From assembly GCF_034702125.1 (NCBI RefSeq), contig NC_085880.1, positions 41,879,385 through 41,943,384 on the forward strand: a stretch of DNA of 64,000 bases, written 5' to 3'. The position numbers were made by a program, and so were the translations under genes. Below, one piece after another: positions 34,946-45,849 of the stretch. This DNA comes from Engraulis encrasicolus (lineage: Eukaryota; Chordata; Actinopteri; Clupeiformes; Engraulidae). The notes under the pieces were generated by a model. That model ran no database searches. It worked only from the letters and a program-made list of their open reading frames with translations, and was not told the DNA's origin. Each line of letters starts with the position of its first letter. Position 1 is the first letter of the stretch.

Positions 34946-35735
34946 GTCAATAATAACAGATAATGTATGCTGACATAGTAACTTTTCAGCTTTGTCATTC
35001 CTGCACATTATAATGAAATGTATTTAATGTAGGTATGGTTGATCTTAAATTTGCAAGACTTGAAAGACTTAACACTCTTGTACTGTATGTAGCAAAGATC
35101 ATTCTATGGGCCCAGAAAACTTGGTCTTCTCTTTAGTCTTCAACTTTAACATATTATTGGCCCGGTCCCAACTTTTTTGAGATGTGTTGCATGTGTGAAA
35201 TTTTAAATGAACACATTAACTTCAAAACATTTTTTCAAAACAATAGGGCTAATGTTGCGCGACTTGGCAACTGATGTGTTGTCTTTGACTTTGCACAATG
35301 CTCCAACTTATCAAGGGATTGAATGCTTTGAAATTTTTGCTTTTATTCACAAAATAGACCAAGTGTCCTGTTTTTTTTTTTTTTTTTAAAAACACCAGTT
35401 TGTACTTATGTCGCATTCCCTGGCAGTAGGAGCTTCCCAATATGCAACCAGGAGGCAGCTACCTCCCATTTGAAAACGTTCCAACCAGCAAGTCAAACTT
35501 GAACTATTTCTATCACTGTGCACCCATGCTGTGCACTGTCAGTACTGTGTTGACGTCACGATTTCAAAGTCGGGGCTCTTCGATTTGGCCCCAGCTCGCG
35601 ACTTGAACATTCCGCTTCAACAGGCGTTCCAATGCATTGCAGCATGTAGGAGGTCAATATCCCATCTCCCACCCTCGGGGAGTGCACCATTAGCCTACAT
35701 ACACTCACAAAGTTCCTAGTTGAGGAATGCAGATG
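34946..35735. other. Intergenic, no gene seen
   Basis: AT-rich; a T run at 35371 and the flank of an old repeat. No exon evidence. Confidence 0.4.
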
Positions 35736-36105
35736 TTAAAGGTGCACTGTGTAGGATGGTGGCCAGAGTAGGTATTGCAACAATGCTGCTCATTGAAACT
35801 GTGCTGTCCATTGTTAAATGTGATCTTTTCATGAATATTTACCAAGTAATAAACTAATATTTACTAGCATGACCAAAGCGCAGGAAGATTTGCTGCAAAA
35901 AAAAGTCAATTTCTCAAAATTCAAAATGGCGGTCATGGAGAAGATCCCCCTTTTAATGTATGAAAAGTGACATTTGAATAGGCCTAGGCCTACTGTGCCA
36001 AAGTGCCAAGAATAGGCTACTTGGTGGTGGTGGTTGGCCTAATTTTGTGAATGGGTAGCATGAATTCTGGAAGGCTACAGAAAATATTACACAGTGCACC
36101 TTTAA
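35736..36105. mobile_element. TTAA-flanked MITE (AGGTGCACTGTGTAGG family), full copy
   Basis: TTAA at 35736 and 36102; short inverted ends AGGTGCACTGTGTA and TACACAGTGCACCT-like. Contains the block with CATGGAGAAGATC and AAAATGGCGG shared by copies at 33738, 45850 and 55236. Confidence 0.75.
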
Positions 36106-36208
36106 AGCAGTAAATCATGAAATGCAATAATTATTTTGATTTGCTGAGAGTGAGAGCATGGGCAAGATCTTTAGGATTGCCATCAGCCTGCTGGCCTAGG
36201 CCTAGGCC

Positions 36209-37100
36209 AGAGGTAAGAACGGGTAAAAAAATCCAAGCCCGAACCGACATGGGCCCATGGGAATTGGGCCGGGCCCGGCCCGAGGCCGACTAATTATTGG
36301 ATGTGTAGGCCCGGGCCCGAGCCCGAGGGAAGCCCGAAATTTCAAATTTTATTTATAAGGAGGGGTGATCTATGATAACAAATCAAAGCCCTTAAATTAA
36401 AGCCATTAAAGTATTTTGTTACGAAATCTAAGTTAAATAGACTGTATAAACATGCAGGCCATCTTTTATATTTCTGTGTATGCTGCACTGCAGTGCACAG
36501 AGGTTACATTAAGCGATAATCCATCATTGACGCTTTTTTAAAGAGTTGGCGGAAAATTTTAAGGGCGTCCGTCATTTTGACCGGCTGATCATTGGGCCAT
36601 AAGCCACAGCAGCAGTACGACCTTAAAAATCTAGCGCGGCACTTTCACAGAGAGAGACAGCGAGACAAAGAAGAACAACGACGCGAGCAGCAGAACAGGA
36701 ATGAAGGAGTTCTTGAATTGCCATTGCAAGAGTTTATTAGGCTACAGTATGTGTCGGGTTGATGAGGCGACCTCTGTTTTTTGCAGACCACGCGTCTCTC
36801 GTGGCCAAAACACGGCCGAAATGCCTCAGCGCACTGTGATGGGAGGGAGAGGCGAGGGAAAGCGCCTAGCAGCAGGCACTGCACTGCTGGATTATCAACT
36901 GACGTGGAATATTATTAACGCACAGCCTACATAGCCTATTTATTTATTAAAAAAAAAAAAAAAAAAAAAACTGTCAACGATAGAGAAGCCGAACCCGACC
37001 CTACCCGAACGTAATGAGTGACATTTCAGGCCCGACCCGACCCGAAATTGGCTCGGGTTCGGGTTCGGGCTCGGGCCTGGGCCAAAAATCATAGGTCTAG
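36209..37100. mobile_element. hAT-like element with GCCCGACCCGA-rich ends
   Basis: Both ends carry inverted GGCCCGGGCCCGAGCCCGAG-type sequence. CCTAGGCC stands at 36201-36208 and 37101-37108, a plausible 8-bp duplication although self-complementary. The AT-rich interior holds an A run near 36950. It ends about 420 bp before the fbxw4 start. Confidence 0.6.
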
Positions 37101-37309
37101 CCTAGGCCTACTTACTCAAGAAGACATGGCATAGCATCTGCTTCAGTTGAGGCCAATGCAGGCGACAAAGCTGACTTACTTAACATGTAGTTAAAATATC
37201 TTAGTTTCTAAAGAAATATATAACGGATTCATTTGTTGGCTATTTACCCCTGACACCTGCTTATTGTTCTATGATCAAAAACCTGTTCAACGATCAACAT
37301 CACATGCAA

Positions 37310-37525
37310 CGCACGGACGGCCACGCCGATTGAAAGTGACGTACGTTACGCGCCAGTCACGTGACGATGCTCCAGCGTAATGTAATGGCTACCTCCACAC
37401 AGTCTGTCAACACGCTCTGAAAAACATGGAATACAGTGTCTTTATTTTAAACTTCGTTTACCGAGATCATCCCAAAGGCCTTACACCGAGGGACATATTT
37501 AGACTAATACTAGAAAGGACCTGAA
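37310..37525 (+). promoter_or_regulatory. fbxw4 promoter and leader
   Basis: A CpG-richer stretch between a hAT-like element ending at 37100 and the fbxw4 start. It holds TGACGTACGTTACG and the perfect palindrome GTCACGTGAC at 37356-37365, an E-box of the USF/TFE type common in housekeeping promoters. Two upstream ORFs follow (37385-37420 and 37426-37524). Confidence 0.5.
37426..37524 (+). CDS. Upstream ORF in the fbxw4 leader (32 codons)
   Basis: Begins MEYSVFILNF and ends in TGA at 37522-37524, one base before the fbxw4 ATG. Its start has a strong context (AACATGG). The spacing would suit termination and reinitiation. It may instead be an untranslated leader, or part of a coding exon if the fbxw4 start is upstream. 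No family is recognised. Confidence 0.3.
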   Translation: MEYSVFILNFVYRDHPKGLTPRDIFRLILERT

Positions 37526-37710
37526 ATGTGTTTATTTCAGTTACCAGAGGATGTCCTCTACCTCATCTTTTCGTATTTGGACTGCAAGTCGCTGTGTCGT
37601 CTGTCTCAAGTTTGCCGGAGACTTTATCATTTTACAAGTCGTGATGCAGTATGGAGGAAGATAGCGAAAGATCTTATCAACACAGGAATAACACGCCAAG
37701 GAGGAGACTT
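37526..37710 (+). CDS. fbxw4: fbxw4 exon 1 (F-box)
   Basis: Encodes MCLFQLPED through TRQGGD plus two bases. The donor is GTAAGA at 37711. It contains the complete F-box. The first five codons are uncertain because of the acceptor-like sequence just before codon 6. Confidence 0.9.
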
Positions 37711-40700
37711 GTAAGAAATGTCTTTTTCTTGCTTCCCCCATTTCTTATCAGGCAACAGCTTGTCATTTGCGTAACACACAGTAAGCAGCCCCTGTAAATG
37801 TGCGTCTTTTGACGTAGGATGGTATTCCATAGTGGAAGTTGCGATGTAAACAAGTGTTGGATTGTTTACTCACGCATGTTCGTGCTGTGACAGTCACAAA
37901 TCTCTCGGTAGATCTATCAAGTGTGTGCCTATGTCACATAAATCTTATGCGCATCCCGCTTACTATTTGTTTTGGTCTCTGCGATGTAGACTACTGTCAC
38001 TCATCTTGAATGAACACTGTCTGTTAGCCTAGCTACCTTGAACCACTTGAACACTGTCAGTTTTCTGCAGAACGTTTTTTATGTTGCATGATGTTACTAA
38101 CAATGTGTGAGACAACAAACACGTTGGAAAATACCTTTGTTATGTAACGTCAAGAGTGTTTTGGCTAATGAGGAGTTTCCTGAACATGAAGGGTGATGAC
38201 TCAATAGGATTATTTCACAGGGATGCACAGCATAGGCCTACACTGTGTTGTTAGTAGTCAGAACCTGCACAAACCATCTCCGCAACAGCCATTAGGCCTA
38301 CCGGCCTTGTTATTACCAACCATTAAAATATTGTTTTTCTTGGAGGTTCATGAATTAAAGGAAGGTGAAAGGCACTTGTTGTGAATTGACATTCCAACAT
38401 TCCATGGGCGCACCAAAGAGGAGGAGCAACCTTCTCTCTGTTTTGATATGGAGACAGGCCTGCTTCCAACTTGAAGGGCAGTTGCATGACCACAAAAAAG
38501 TATTGTCTTAAAAAAAATAATTGAGTATCTTATTCTGTACTGTCACTGTAGGCTAACATGTTTTGATTAATCAATTGAGTAATCTCCCCACCATAGACCT
38601 ATTGGCATCGATGGAAACTGGTTTCATGGCAGCTCTTTTACCACAATCTCATTTTTTTATGCCCATCATGCTGTATGTGGCCAATCAGGTACGATCAAGC
38701 ACATAATTGAATGTCATATCTTCACTGTGTGAATCCTCTGTGTTGACTTTTGGTATTATTCATATGATCCTCAGCGACTGAATATAGCATCGAATCCAGC
38801 ATTTAATGTCCCTAGCTACGGCAAGTCAAGTGAAAGTGAAGTGAAAGCCTAACCGGGAAACTACAACTCCCATTGTCATTGTGACAGCACACAACGAAAT
38901 TGCATTCATGCCTCACCTGTGCAAGCCCCCAATGGTGCCCGAAAGGGAGCAGTGCGGCGGGACGGTACCATGCTCAGGATATCTTTGTCATGGAGGAGGA
39001 TGGGGGTGACCGCTGGTTAATTACTCCCCCTACCAACCTAGCGTGTTGGGAGTCGAACCTGCAACCTTTGGGATACAAGTCTGACGCCCTAAACGCTTAC
39101 CCATGACTGCCCAACTGTGCCAGTGTAGCCTTTTTGGTGCGGATAGGATTGTGGACGAACTGACCCACTGTTTGCTCAAAGAACATGGCTATGGCTCCGT
39201 TTTGGTAACAACAAGCCTGTAATAGATTTAATCATTCAAAGGGTTAATGCCAGGTTTGCCAACTCCCTGGGGAAAAATATGGGACACCCCATTGTTGAGG
39301 TCTGGGGCTTCTCCCCCAGGATTATTGTATTTATTAGATGCAATTGTGACTGAGATGGTCCTGCTCAGTGCTACTGATAATGAATGAGGCTTCGGGAGCA
39401 AGGATACTGTTTGAGGCTTCGGGAGCAAGGATACTGTATGAGGCTTCGGGAGCAAGGCTTTCTAATGTTCCACTCCACACACTGCAAATTGGCCTCCGTT
39501 ACACTCACCCCCCTAAACCTCACTCCCATCCCAGGTCACGGCACCAGTGTAACTGAGGTGTTCCTACGCAGTCCGCCCCCCTCGGGTCTCAAACTCAGGC
39601 TTCGGGAGGGAGGTTTTCTAACGTTCCACGCCACACTCTGCTAGTTGGCCTCCGTTACACAGTTTCCTGTATTTTAACCTAATTGCATCCCTTTTCATCT
39701 CAATACAGAAGCGTACTTGTGTTTCTAAATACGGGGCAATTCAGAATGTCAAGGGACAGCTTGGCAGCCCTAGTTAATACTCTATAAACGTGATGCACAA
39801 TAATTTGATTGACTGCCATTGACTGCATTGTCTGTTTGTCTATCGCAGGTATCCACACATTCTTTTAAAAGATAGGGTGAGGACATCACAGAACTGGTTA
39901 CAAGGGAGCTGTCGCAAAGAAACTCTGCTGAAGTGGAAACCGAAGTGAGTTCATTCCTTTTCACATTATCTCTAATGAGAAACACATAAAGTTATGTTAT
40001 TATTGGGTATCCGTCACTTAATGGTAATCCCGGTGTGACATCCCTTTTCCCTCCTCTCCTTGTCTTGTCTTTTCATTTCATAGTGAGTGTGTGTCCAGGG
40101 GCGGTTTTAGGAAATCTGAGGCCCTGGGCAAAGAACAATTTTGAGGCCCCCTTTAAATTATTAAGTAATAATCGATGGTGTATAAATGCAGGCAGTGGCG
40201 TAACAACGGAAACATGGGCCCAAAAGCAAGATTATCTAGTTGGCCCCATCAAGCTGCAGCCAAGGGCCCCGAAAGCTTAAATTGCGACCGCATGATGATA
40301 TGTCATCATGCATCGATGCATAAATGTTGATTGACGACGGGGCCCCTGACTCGACGGGGCCCCGGGCAATTGCCCGACCTTGCCCAATGATAGAACCGCC
40401 CCTGTGTGTGTCTCTCATAAGGGTGTGTCGAGGACTGACTAATACATTATTGTTTTGTTTCGTCTCCTCGTCACCTTAATCCCTTGGAGATCAACTTGAG
40501 ACGTCATGAGAGGCGAGAGAGAGGAGATGCGAAGGCGTGATTTCCACTGTCTCCTTGATTGTGTTTCCATACAGCTTGTTGCCGTGGCTACAGCTGGACA
40601 GGGATGTGCTGTATCTGTCTCAGGCTGCCGACATCGGAGCGTACCATCTCAGTCCGGAGAGGGGGAGGTTCCAGCACAACCGCTTCGCTCTGTTCTCGGG

Positions 40701-43700
40701 TCACCAGGAAGACGTGTGTCGATTTGTCCTCACTGACACGCACCTCATCAGTGCCGGAGGGTACATTTCTGACATTTTGTGTCTCTTTTAATCCATTTTA
40801 GCCTGATGCTGCGTATACTGAGCAACATATATGCTGTATTCAGGCTCTTGATATTTGATGTTTTTTTTTTTAAATTAAAAATGTGTGTGTGTAAGAGCTG
40901 AATGAACACATTCTAATGCAAAATGAGGGTCCTAGCTTTTAAATGCAACTTATTTCATGTTTTCATGTGCTTCGCAGGCTTAGATATTGAGGTTTTAGTA
41001 GGCAGAGGGCTTTTCCCAAAAAGGGCTTATATTAGGCATTCAGCAGGATTTTTTGCAGGTGCCTTAGGCTAAAATGGCTTAATCTATGTGCATTGATTGT
41101 GCTAATAGTAGGCGCACTGGTTTTGTTACAAATAAGAAATGTGTCTGTTTGTGGGAACTGTGTTCTTTTCCTGTTATTTAATATTTTGGGCCCATAAATA
41201 CCTACATTTAGTGTCAAAATTATTAACCGGTCCCTTTTAGGTTGAATTACAGTACATTGCATTGCAATACAGTTAAAGTGATACTGTCCCATTTTTGGAA
41301 ATAAGCTTATTTTATACTTCTCCTTGAGTTAAATGATTGGGTTTTACCTTTCTCCTTTACTTTCAACCATTCTCTGAGTATGGCAGTGCAAATTTTACCT
41401 CCATGCTAGCAGTTAACATTGAGTCCTATGAGACCAGCTGGCGGCTAACTGGTCTCATAGGACTCAATGTTAACTGCTAGCTTGGAGGTAAAATTTGTAC
41501 TGCCATACCCAGAGAACGGTTGAAAGTACAGGAGAATGGTAAACCCCTATTATTTAACTCAAGGAGAGGTGTAAAATAAGCTTATTTCCAAAAATGGAAC
41601 AGTATCACTTTAAGGGCGGGTTATACTTCCTGGCAGTGCCACGGAGTGAGCTTGTCGCAGCCATGATGCAGTTCATTTTGATTTATGCCCTGTTTTGAAG
41701 CGCGGTCTGCGCGATGTCATTCCACGCTCAAACTGCCTTCAATACAAAGAGTAACCTAGACGTGTCGGTTGTTTGTTTAGCTTCACAGACTCGACGACAA
41801 TGAAAATGAAACATTAAATCCTTATGTCACGTGCATTTTTGATCGCACTGGCCGCCACCGCGGTAGGTTGGAACAAAGAAGTGGCTCATTTGTCGAGGAT
41901 AGGACGCATGAAGCGGAATGTTTCCTCGACCTCGCAAACACTGTTCAACTGTCCAAATAGCTTCAGCGTCGTAACTTGCAAGCGCACGTGTTGTCTTTGG
42001 TTCGTGTAAATAAATGAAATGACAAAAGCACGGGCAACTTATTTAATGAAGAGCTCACACAGTCCGTAGCCCGACGAAGGTTAGAACAAGGAAGTAGCTT
42101 GTTCTCGACTCGAGGACAGAGCAGGCTGGTCGAGAGGACCAATCAGAGACCTATTTTCTCTCCTTCCCGCCCTTCACGCCGTCGCTGTCTGCATCACTCC
42201 CTGCGTCGAGACACAATTTTGGGGAGGTGCCCCAGAGTACCTGCGTGATGGGGAGGTTTCACTCCGTTAACTGTGCGGCTCACTGCATCACGACGCAGGG
42301 ACGCTGGTCTCGAGGCATAAACCACCCTTTAGCTGACGTTTTTTTTACCTAATGCAACATAGTTATTACAGGGTATTGGTTACAGTCCCTGGAGCAATGT
42401 GGTGTTAGGTGCCTTGCTCAAGGGAACTGCAAGCCATGGATGGAGGGGTAGGGACTAATGAGTTCCTTACAGGTCAGGGCGGGATTCGAGAAAAGGAGAA
42501 GAAATATTCGCACACCGCAAAAGCTCTGTTGTCGTGATTTAATGTGAAAAAATGGCACAACGTTTCGACCAGCAGGGTCTTTGTCAGGTGTCCAGGGTGG
42601 GATTTGAACCTGCAACCCCATGATTCAGAGGCCGTCATTCTAACCAGTAGGCCATGGCTGCCCCACATAAGGCCGCAGCTGTTGCGCAATAGTTCAGTTA
42701 ACATACTTTTATGTTTCACGGCATAGGTGCCAGAAAGGGGATGCAGTGATGCATTGGCATCCCCACTTTTGGGCTCCCTTATTGAGGCTCTCTCAACTTT
42801 TACTGCAGACAAATGAGAGTAACATTGCAACTGCAGTAACATTGTTAAGAAATAAATAATCAAGAAAAAAAAGCACCACCACTTTAAAACTTGTTCCTGT
42901 GCCCTTGATTCGCGGTCTGACTTTGACAGAGATTGTGTTTCATTCTTTATAGGGATGGCAAGATCATCATTCACCATAGAACTAATGACCTCTCGATGGA
43001 GTTCTATGGCCACAACCAAGAGGTGAACTGCATCGACTGCAAAGGAGGACTGATCGTCAGCGGCTCCAGAGACAGGACAGCGAGGGTAAGAAGCATATGA
43101 TGATACCGCTTATGGCTACAGTACATACCACTTCGATGACATTGTTACAGATTAGTGGTATAGCTCAGTGGCTCTGAAACTTTTTTTTAGAACAATTGCC
43201 CCCTTGACCTCATCATAAGCCCACCAACACCTACTGGTGTGGGACCACCAGTTGTGCTGTGTTGACGTCAGGTGGGTAGTCGGCTAACATCCCTGTTAGA
43301 CAACAGCTACAGTAGAATTTATATTTTTTCTCAAGTACCTAATTTTGTGTGTTCATGCAGAGCTTTTATGCCTTCTGAATCTACAATGTACTGTCAATGG
43401 CCACAAAAATAGAGAATGCATTTGAATGAGAAAGTGTCCAAACGTTTGGCCTGAACTGTATACAGTACAGTAGTATCACAGTGGCGGCACTGGAAGTGCA
43501 GGATAGTACAGTAGCATCACAGTGGGGTACAATACAATGCGATACGATGCGATATGACACGATAAGATAACACCTTATTGTCAGTTTGCTATGAAATTCA
43601 TTTTGCATCCCTGATCAAAACTCGTTTAAGAAGCACAGTACAGTACAGTACAGTACAGTACAGTACAGTAGCAGTACAGTGGAGACACTGGAGGTCCAGT

Positions 43701-44130
43701 ACTGTCCTAGCATCACAGTGGACGTGCATCTCGTGCCGTTGCCAAAACGGAGACTTGGCAGGCCTCGGGTTTGTGACAAAGTCACTATTTGAGTATTCCT
43801 GTTGGGAGCAGTGCATATTGGAGCGTGTGGCCAGGTGAATGTTTGGCATTGGAGCCTCTAAATGTCCTGCAAATGCCCTGATTTTGACTTTGCGTTCTGC
43901 AGGAGAGGGTCTTTTTTTGTGTGTGTCACCTGATGTTTAGTGTTGTGGCTCGTCTACATTCTACTGAACACCTGAAGCTCTCTTTATTATCTTATCTTTG
44001 GTATTAAAAAAACGATGTCCATCTCTGTTTTGTAGATCTGGACAATGGCTCCAAATCGTCTTGGGGAATGTCTACACACTATCCCGCTGTTTGATAGGGT
44101 CTGGTCAATTGCCATCAGTCCCACCATTAG
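37526..44130 (+). CDS. fbxw4: F-box and WD40 repeat protein 4, 5' part (exons 1-5)
   Basis: Joined exons are 37526-37710, 39849-39944, 40575-40760, 42953-43085 and 44036-44130. The frame is continuous and the total is about 232 codons; human FBXW4 has 412, so roughly the last 40% lies past the window. The product is a substrate-binding F-box subunit of an SCF-type ubiquitin ligase. Seen here: an F-box at about residues 6-50 (LPEDVLYLIFSYLD, then WRKIA); a linker with SQNW and LLKWK; and WD40 blades with FSGHQEDVCRFVL, GGDGKIIIHH, GHNQEVNCIDCKGG, SGSRDRTARIW and DRVWSIAISP, matching human FBXW4 closely. It lies 13 kb downstream of fgf8 on the same strand. The start is the only in-frame Met before the F-box, but TTATTTCAG at 37532-37540 looks like a splice acceptor, so an upstream first exon is possible. 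In mammals, rearrangements at this locus cause limb defects (Dactylaplasia, SHFM3). Confidence 0.93.
37711..38834 (+). other. fbxw4 intron 1, first part
   Basis: Single-copy-looking intron DNA, with no repeats recognised. Confidence 0.6.
38835..39112 (-). mobile_element. SINE-like element with tRNA-like end (family C)
   Basis: Forward strand has CCATTGTCATTGTGACAGCA and ends with GGAGTCGAACCTGCAACC and a complement of an A box (TAAACGCTTACCCA). Known-looking fish repeat; in fbxw4 intron 1. Confidence 0.6.
39246..39775. mobile_element. hAT-like element in fbxw4 intron 1
   Basis: Ends read AGGTTTGCCAACTCCCTG and GGGACAGCTTGGCAGCCCT, inverted and related to fish TTGCCA-type hAT MITEs. A 27-bp tandem repeat (39387-39460) lies inside. 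Boundaries approximate. Confidence 0.45.
39387..39467 (+). repeat. 27-bp tandem repeat, three copies
   Basis: GAGGCTTCGGGAGCAAGG recurs at 39387, 39414 and 39441, with a diverged fourth near 39597. Confidence 0.85.
39849..39944 (+). CDS. fbxw4: fbxw4 exon 2
   Basis: The acceptor is TATCGCAG and the donor GTGAGT. Encodes LYPHILLKDRVRTSQNW and onward to LLKWKP. It aligns by eye with the human segment containing VKVSQNW and ILLKW. Confidence 0.9.
40096..40404. mobile_element. hAT-like MITE in fbxw4 intron 2
   Basis: Termini CAGGGGCGGTTTTAG and TAGAACCGCCCCTG. Perfect target duplication TGTGTGTC at 40088-40095 and 40405-40412. No coding capacity. Confidence 0.85.
40575..40760 (+). CDS. fbxw4: fbxw4 exon 3 (first WD40 blade)
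   Basis: The acceptor is CCATACAG. Encodes LLPWLQLDRDVLYLSQAAD through THLISAG. The donor GTACAT at 40761 is weaker than the others, but frame and homology require this junction. Confidence 0.9.
40915..41040 (-). mobile_element. Reverse partial copy of the 63-kb TTAA MITE
   Basis: ACTTATTTCATGTTT, then TGTGCTTCG and TTTCCCAAAAAGGGCTTA, occur in the same order as the complement of 63020-63125. Confidence 0.6.
41273..41613. mobile_element. TTAA-flanked near-perfect hairpin MITE
   Basis: TTAA at 41273 and 41610. Arms of about 160 bp with a short loop near 41440, starting AGTGATACTGTCCCA on the left. In fbxw4 intron 3. Confidence 0.85.
41612..42332. mobile_element. Candidate PIF/Harbinger-like MITE
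   Basis: Ends AGGGCGGGTTATACTTCCT and CGAGGCATAAACCACCCTT are imperfect inverted repeats, with TAA/TTA at the junctions. Interior GC-rich with GACGCAGGGACGC-like stretches. Boundaries and superfamily uncertain. Confidence 0.45.
42357..42668 (-). mobile_element. SINE family B (reverse), interrupted
   Basis: The tail and middle (42357-42489, with GGTATTGGTTACAGTCCC and TGCCTTGCTCAAGGG) and the tRNA-like head (42590-42668, with GGGATTTGAACCTGCAACCC and CCAGTAGGCCATGGCTGCCC) are separated by about 100 bp of another module. Confidence 0.65.
42490..42589 (-). mobile_element. Hammerhead-like short module inside a SINE
   Basis: The reverse strand carries CTGACAAAGACCCTGCTGGT followed by CGAAACGTTGTGCC and GCGGTGTGCGAATA. 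Flanks CAGGGCGGGATTCGA and CAGGGTGGGATTTGA look like a target duplication. Related modules lie at 9240-9440 and 61985-62180. Confidence 0.5.
42953..43085 (+). CDS. fbxw4: fbxw4 exon 4 (WD40)
   Basis: The acceptor is TTTATAG and the donor GTAAGA. Encodes DGKIIIHHRTNDLSMEFYGH and on to SGSRDRTAR, a GH...D-rich WD blade nearly identical to human FBXW4 around EVNCVDCKGG. Confidence 0.92.
43165..43245. mobile_element. Fragment of the CAGTGGTTCTCAACC MITE family
   Basis: CAGTGGCTCTGAAAC followed by GCCCCCTTGACCTCATCATA. Left half only, in fbxw4 intron 4. Confidence 0.55.
43634..43671. repeat. (CAGTA)n pentanucleotide repeat
   Basis: Seven to eight units in fbxw4 intron 4. Confidence 0.9.
44036..44130 (+). 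CDS. fbxw4: fbxw4 exon 5 (WD40)
   Basis: The acceptor is TTTTGTAG and the donor GTAAGT. Encodes IWTMAPNRLGECLHTIPLFD and DRVWSIAISPTI. The next human segment (FVTGTACCGHFSPLRIWDL) was searched for in the remaining 19.8 kb by eye and not found, so exon 6 probably lies outside. Confidence 0.9.
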
Positions 44131-44659
44131 GTAAGTTTCTTTCTTTTAAATCAATATCATAATTTCTGAAAAATGTGTTGGTTAAAGTTACATTTTTGAG
44201 AAACAGTGGGTGTAAATTTTATGACTGAGACAAAAATTATTCTGATTGTTGGTGTTCTTATGATAAATTAAGCAACAAGAAATGAGGTTTGAGAATTATT
44301 TAATCTTGGCAGTTTTAAGCGATGGGAACATCATCATTTGTATTTGATTGTCAGTAATAACTTTCATACAACATGCCGCGTTACTCTTGGTACACATGGT
44401 ACACAGAGTCTGCAAGAGCTCCAGTATGTTAGAAAGCCTGATGCAACATACAAGATATTGTATTATAATATAGTCATTAGTTGTTATCATGAGTAATGAA
44501 AAGTGTTGCAAAAAAGTCCAACAAAACAAAACAGCGTTAACGAAAGAGATGTGAAGAAGAATTCTGTGACAAGGATCATGCCATTAGATTTATACTTTAT
44601 CCCGTATTGCGTGATTCACTGCTTGCCCTTGGCTTCAAGCCTCATGCACCCCGAGCGAG

Positions 44660-44920
44660 AGATCTGAGATTGTCCAAACAGTGAGGGCAAATACAATCTG
44701 TGGCCCACTGGATAAAAGAAAGGGATCTCTCCGCCAGCTGGGTGGGTGGTGTGGCCTTACCACTTACCTCCCTACCCTCCCTTACCGCTCCCTACACCTC
44801 CATCCAAGTGTCCTTGAGCAAGGCACCTCAGCCCACATTGCTCCAGGGACTGTAACCAATAGCCTGTAATATCTGTAAGTCGTTTTGGAAAAAAGCGCCA
44901 GCTAAGTGTAATGTAATAAT
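44660..44920 (+). mobile_element. SINE family B
   Basis: CCTTGAGCAAGGCACCTCAG, GACTGTAACCAATAGCC, AAGTCGTTTTGGAAAAAAGC, end GTAATGTAATAATG. In fbxw4 intron 5. Confidence 0.7.
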
Positions 44921-44994
44921 GGTGTGGGAGTCAAACATGGACGGACGGCATATGTGACTAGTCACAAGAGAATAGGCCGCAAGTAGGGGCCAAG

Positions 44995-45213
44995 TGGGTT
45001 CAAGTGCGGCTGCAGTAGTGTAATAATGGTTAGGGAGTTGGACTGTAGATCACAACCCCACCCTTATCAATCCCTTCCTACCTCCATGGCTGAAGTACCC
45101 TTGAGGAAGGCACCCAATCCCCCACATCACTCCAGCGACTGTAACCAATACCCTGTAATATCTGTAAATCGCTTTGGATGAAAGAGTCAGCTAAGTGTAA
45201 TGTAATGTAATGC
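44995..45213 (+). mobile_element. SINE family B
   Basis: Head near TAATGGTTAGGGAGTTGGAC, then CCTTGAGGAAGGCACCC, AAATCGCTTTGGATGAAAGA, end (TAATG)n. Confidence 0.7.
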
Positions 45214-45849
45214 AAAAGTAGGCCTAGGGACATATTGAGGTACAGTATATCATAGATCCTGAAAGTGCAGATTCTGAGCTGTACAACAACAACTTACACA
45301 TCGAAGTCCGGTTATATATGATGAATTTGTGGCCTTTTGATTGTGTCTGTTTAAAGTAGAAAATTGAGAATTCAGCACTGAAAGTTTTCTCTTGCCCATA
45401 AAAAAGACAAAAATCTCCATTTGTGATTTTTTTCAGTATTGCTCTGAGACACATGTGGCTTATTTTCTTCTTGCTAGTCACATACTAAAAGGGTGGACTC
45501 AGGGTGGATGTTGTCAGGGGCGTGTTGGGTGGAGCGTTGGCGTTTGTAGTGGGGGTGGGGGACATTGTCATAGATGTGGAACTCCGGTGCAGGTGGCTCG
45601 ATGACTGCTCGATTTATTGCCAAGAGGCGGCTTTGATGTTGGTCAGCGAGCACCTCTGAAGTGCATGAAGGGAGGCCGGCCGGCTGGGTGGGTGGCTAGC
45701 TGGGTGGTTTGGATGGGTGACGGGGTAGGGGGTGATGGGACAGTACAGTACAGGACAGGAGAAGAGAAGAGATGAGATGGGGGGGGGGGGGGGAGTTATA
45801 CTGTATGCCTTGAAATGCTTAGCAGACAGAATCAAGTCATTTCCCTGCT

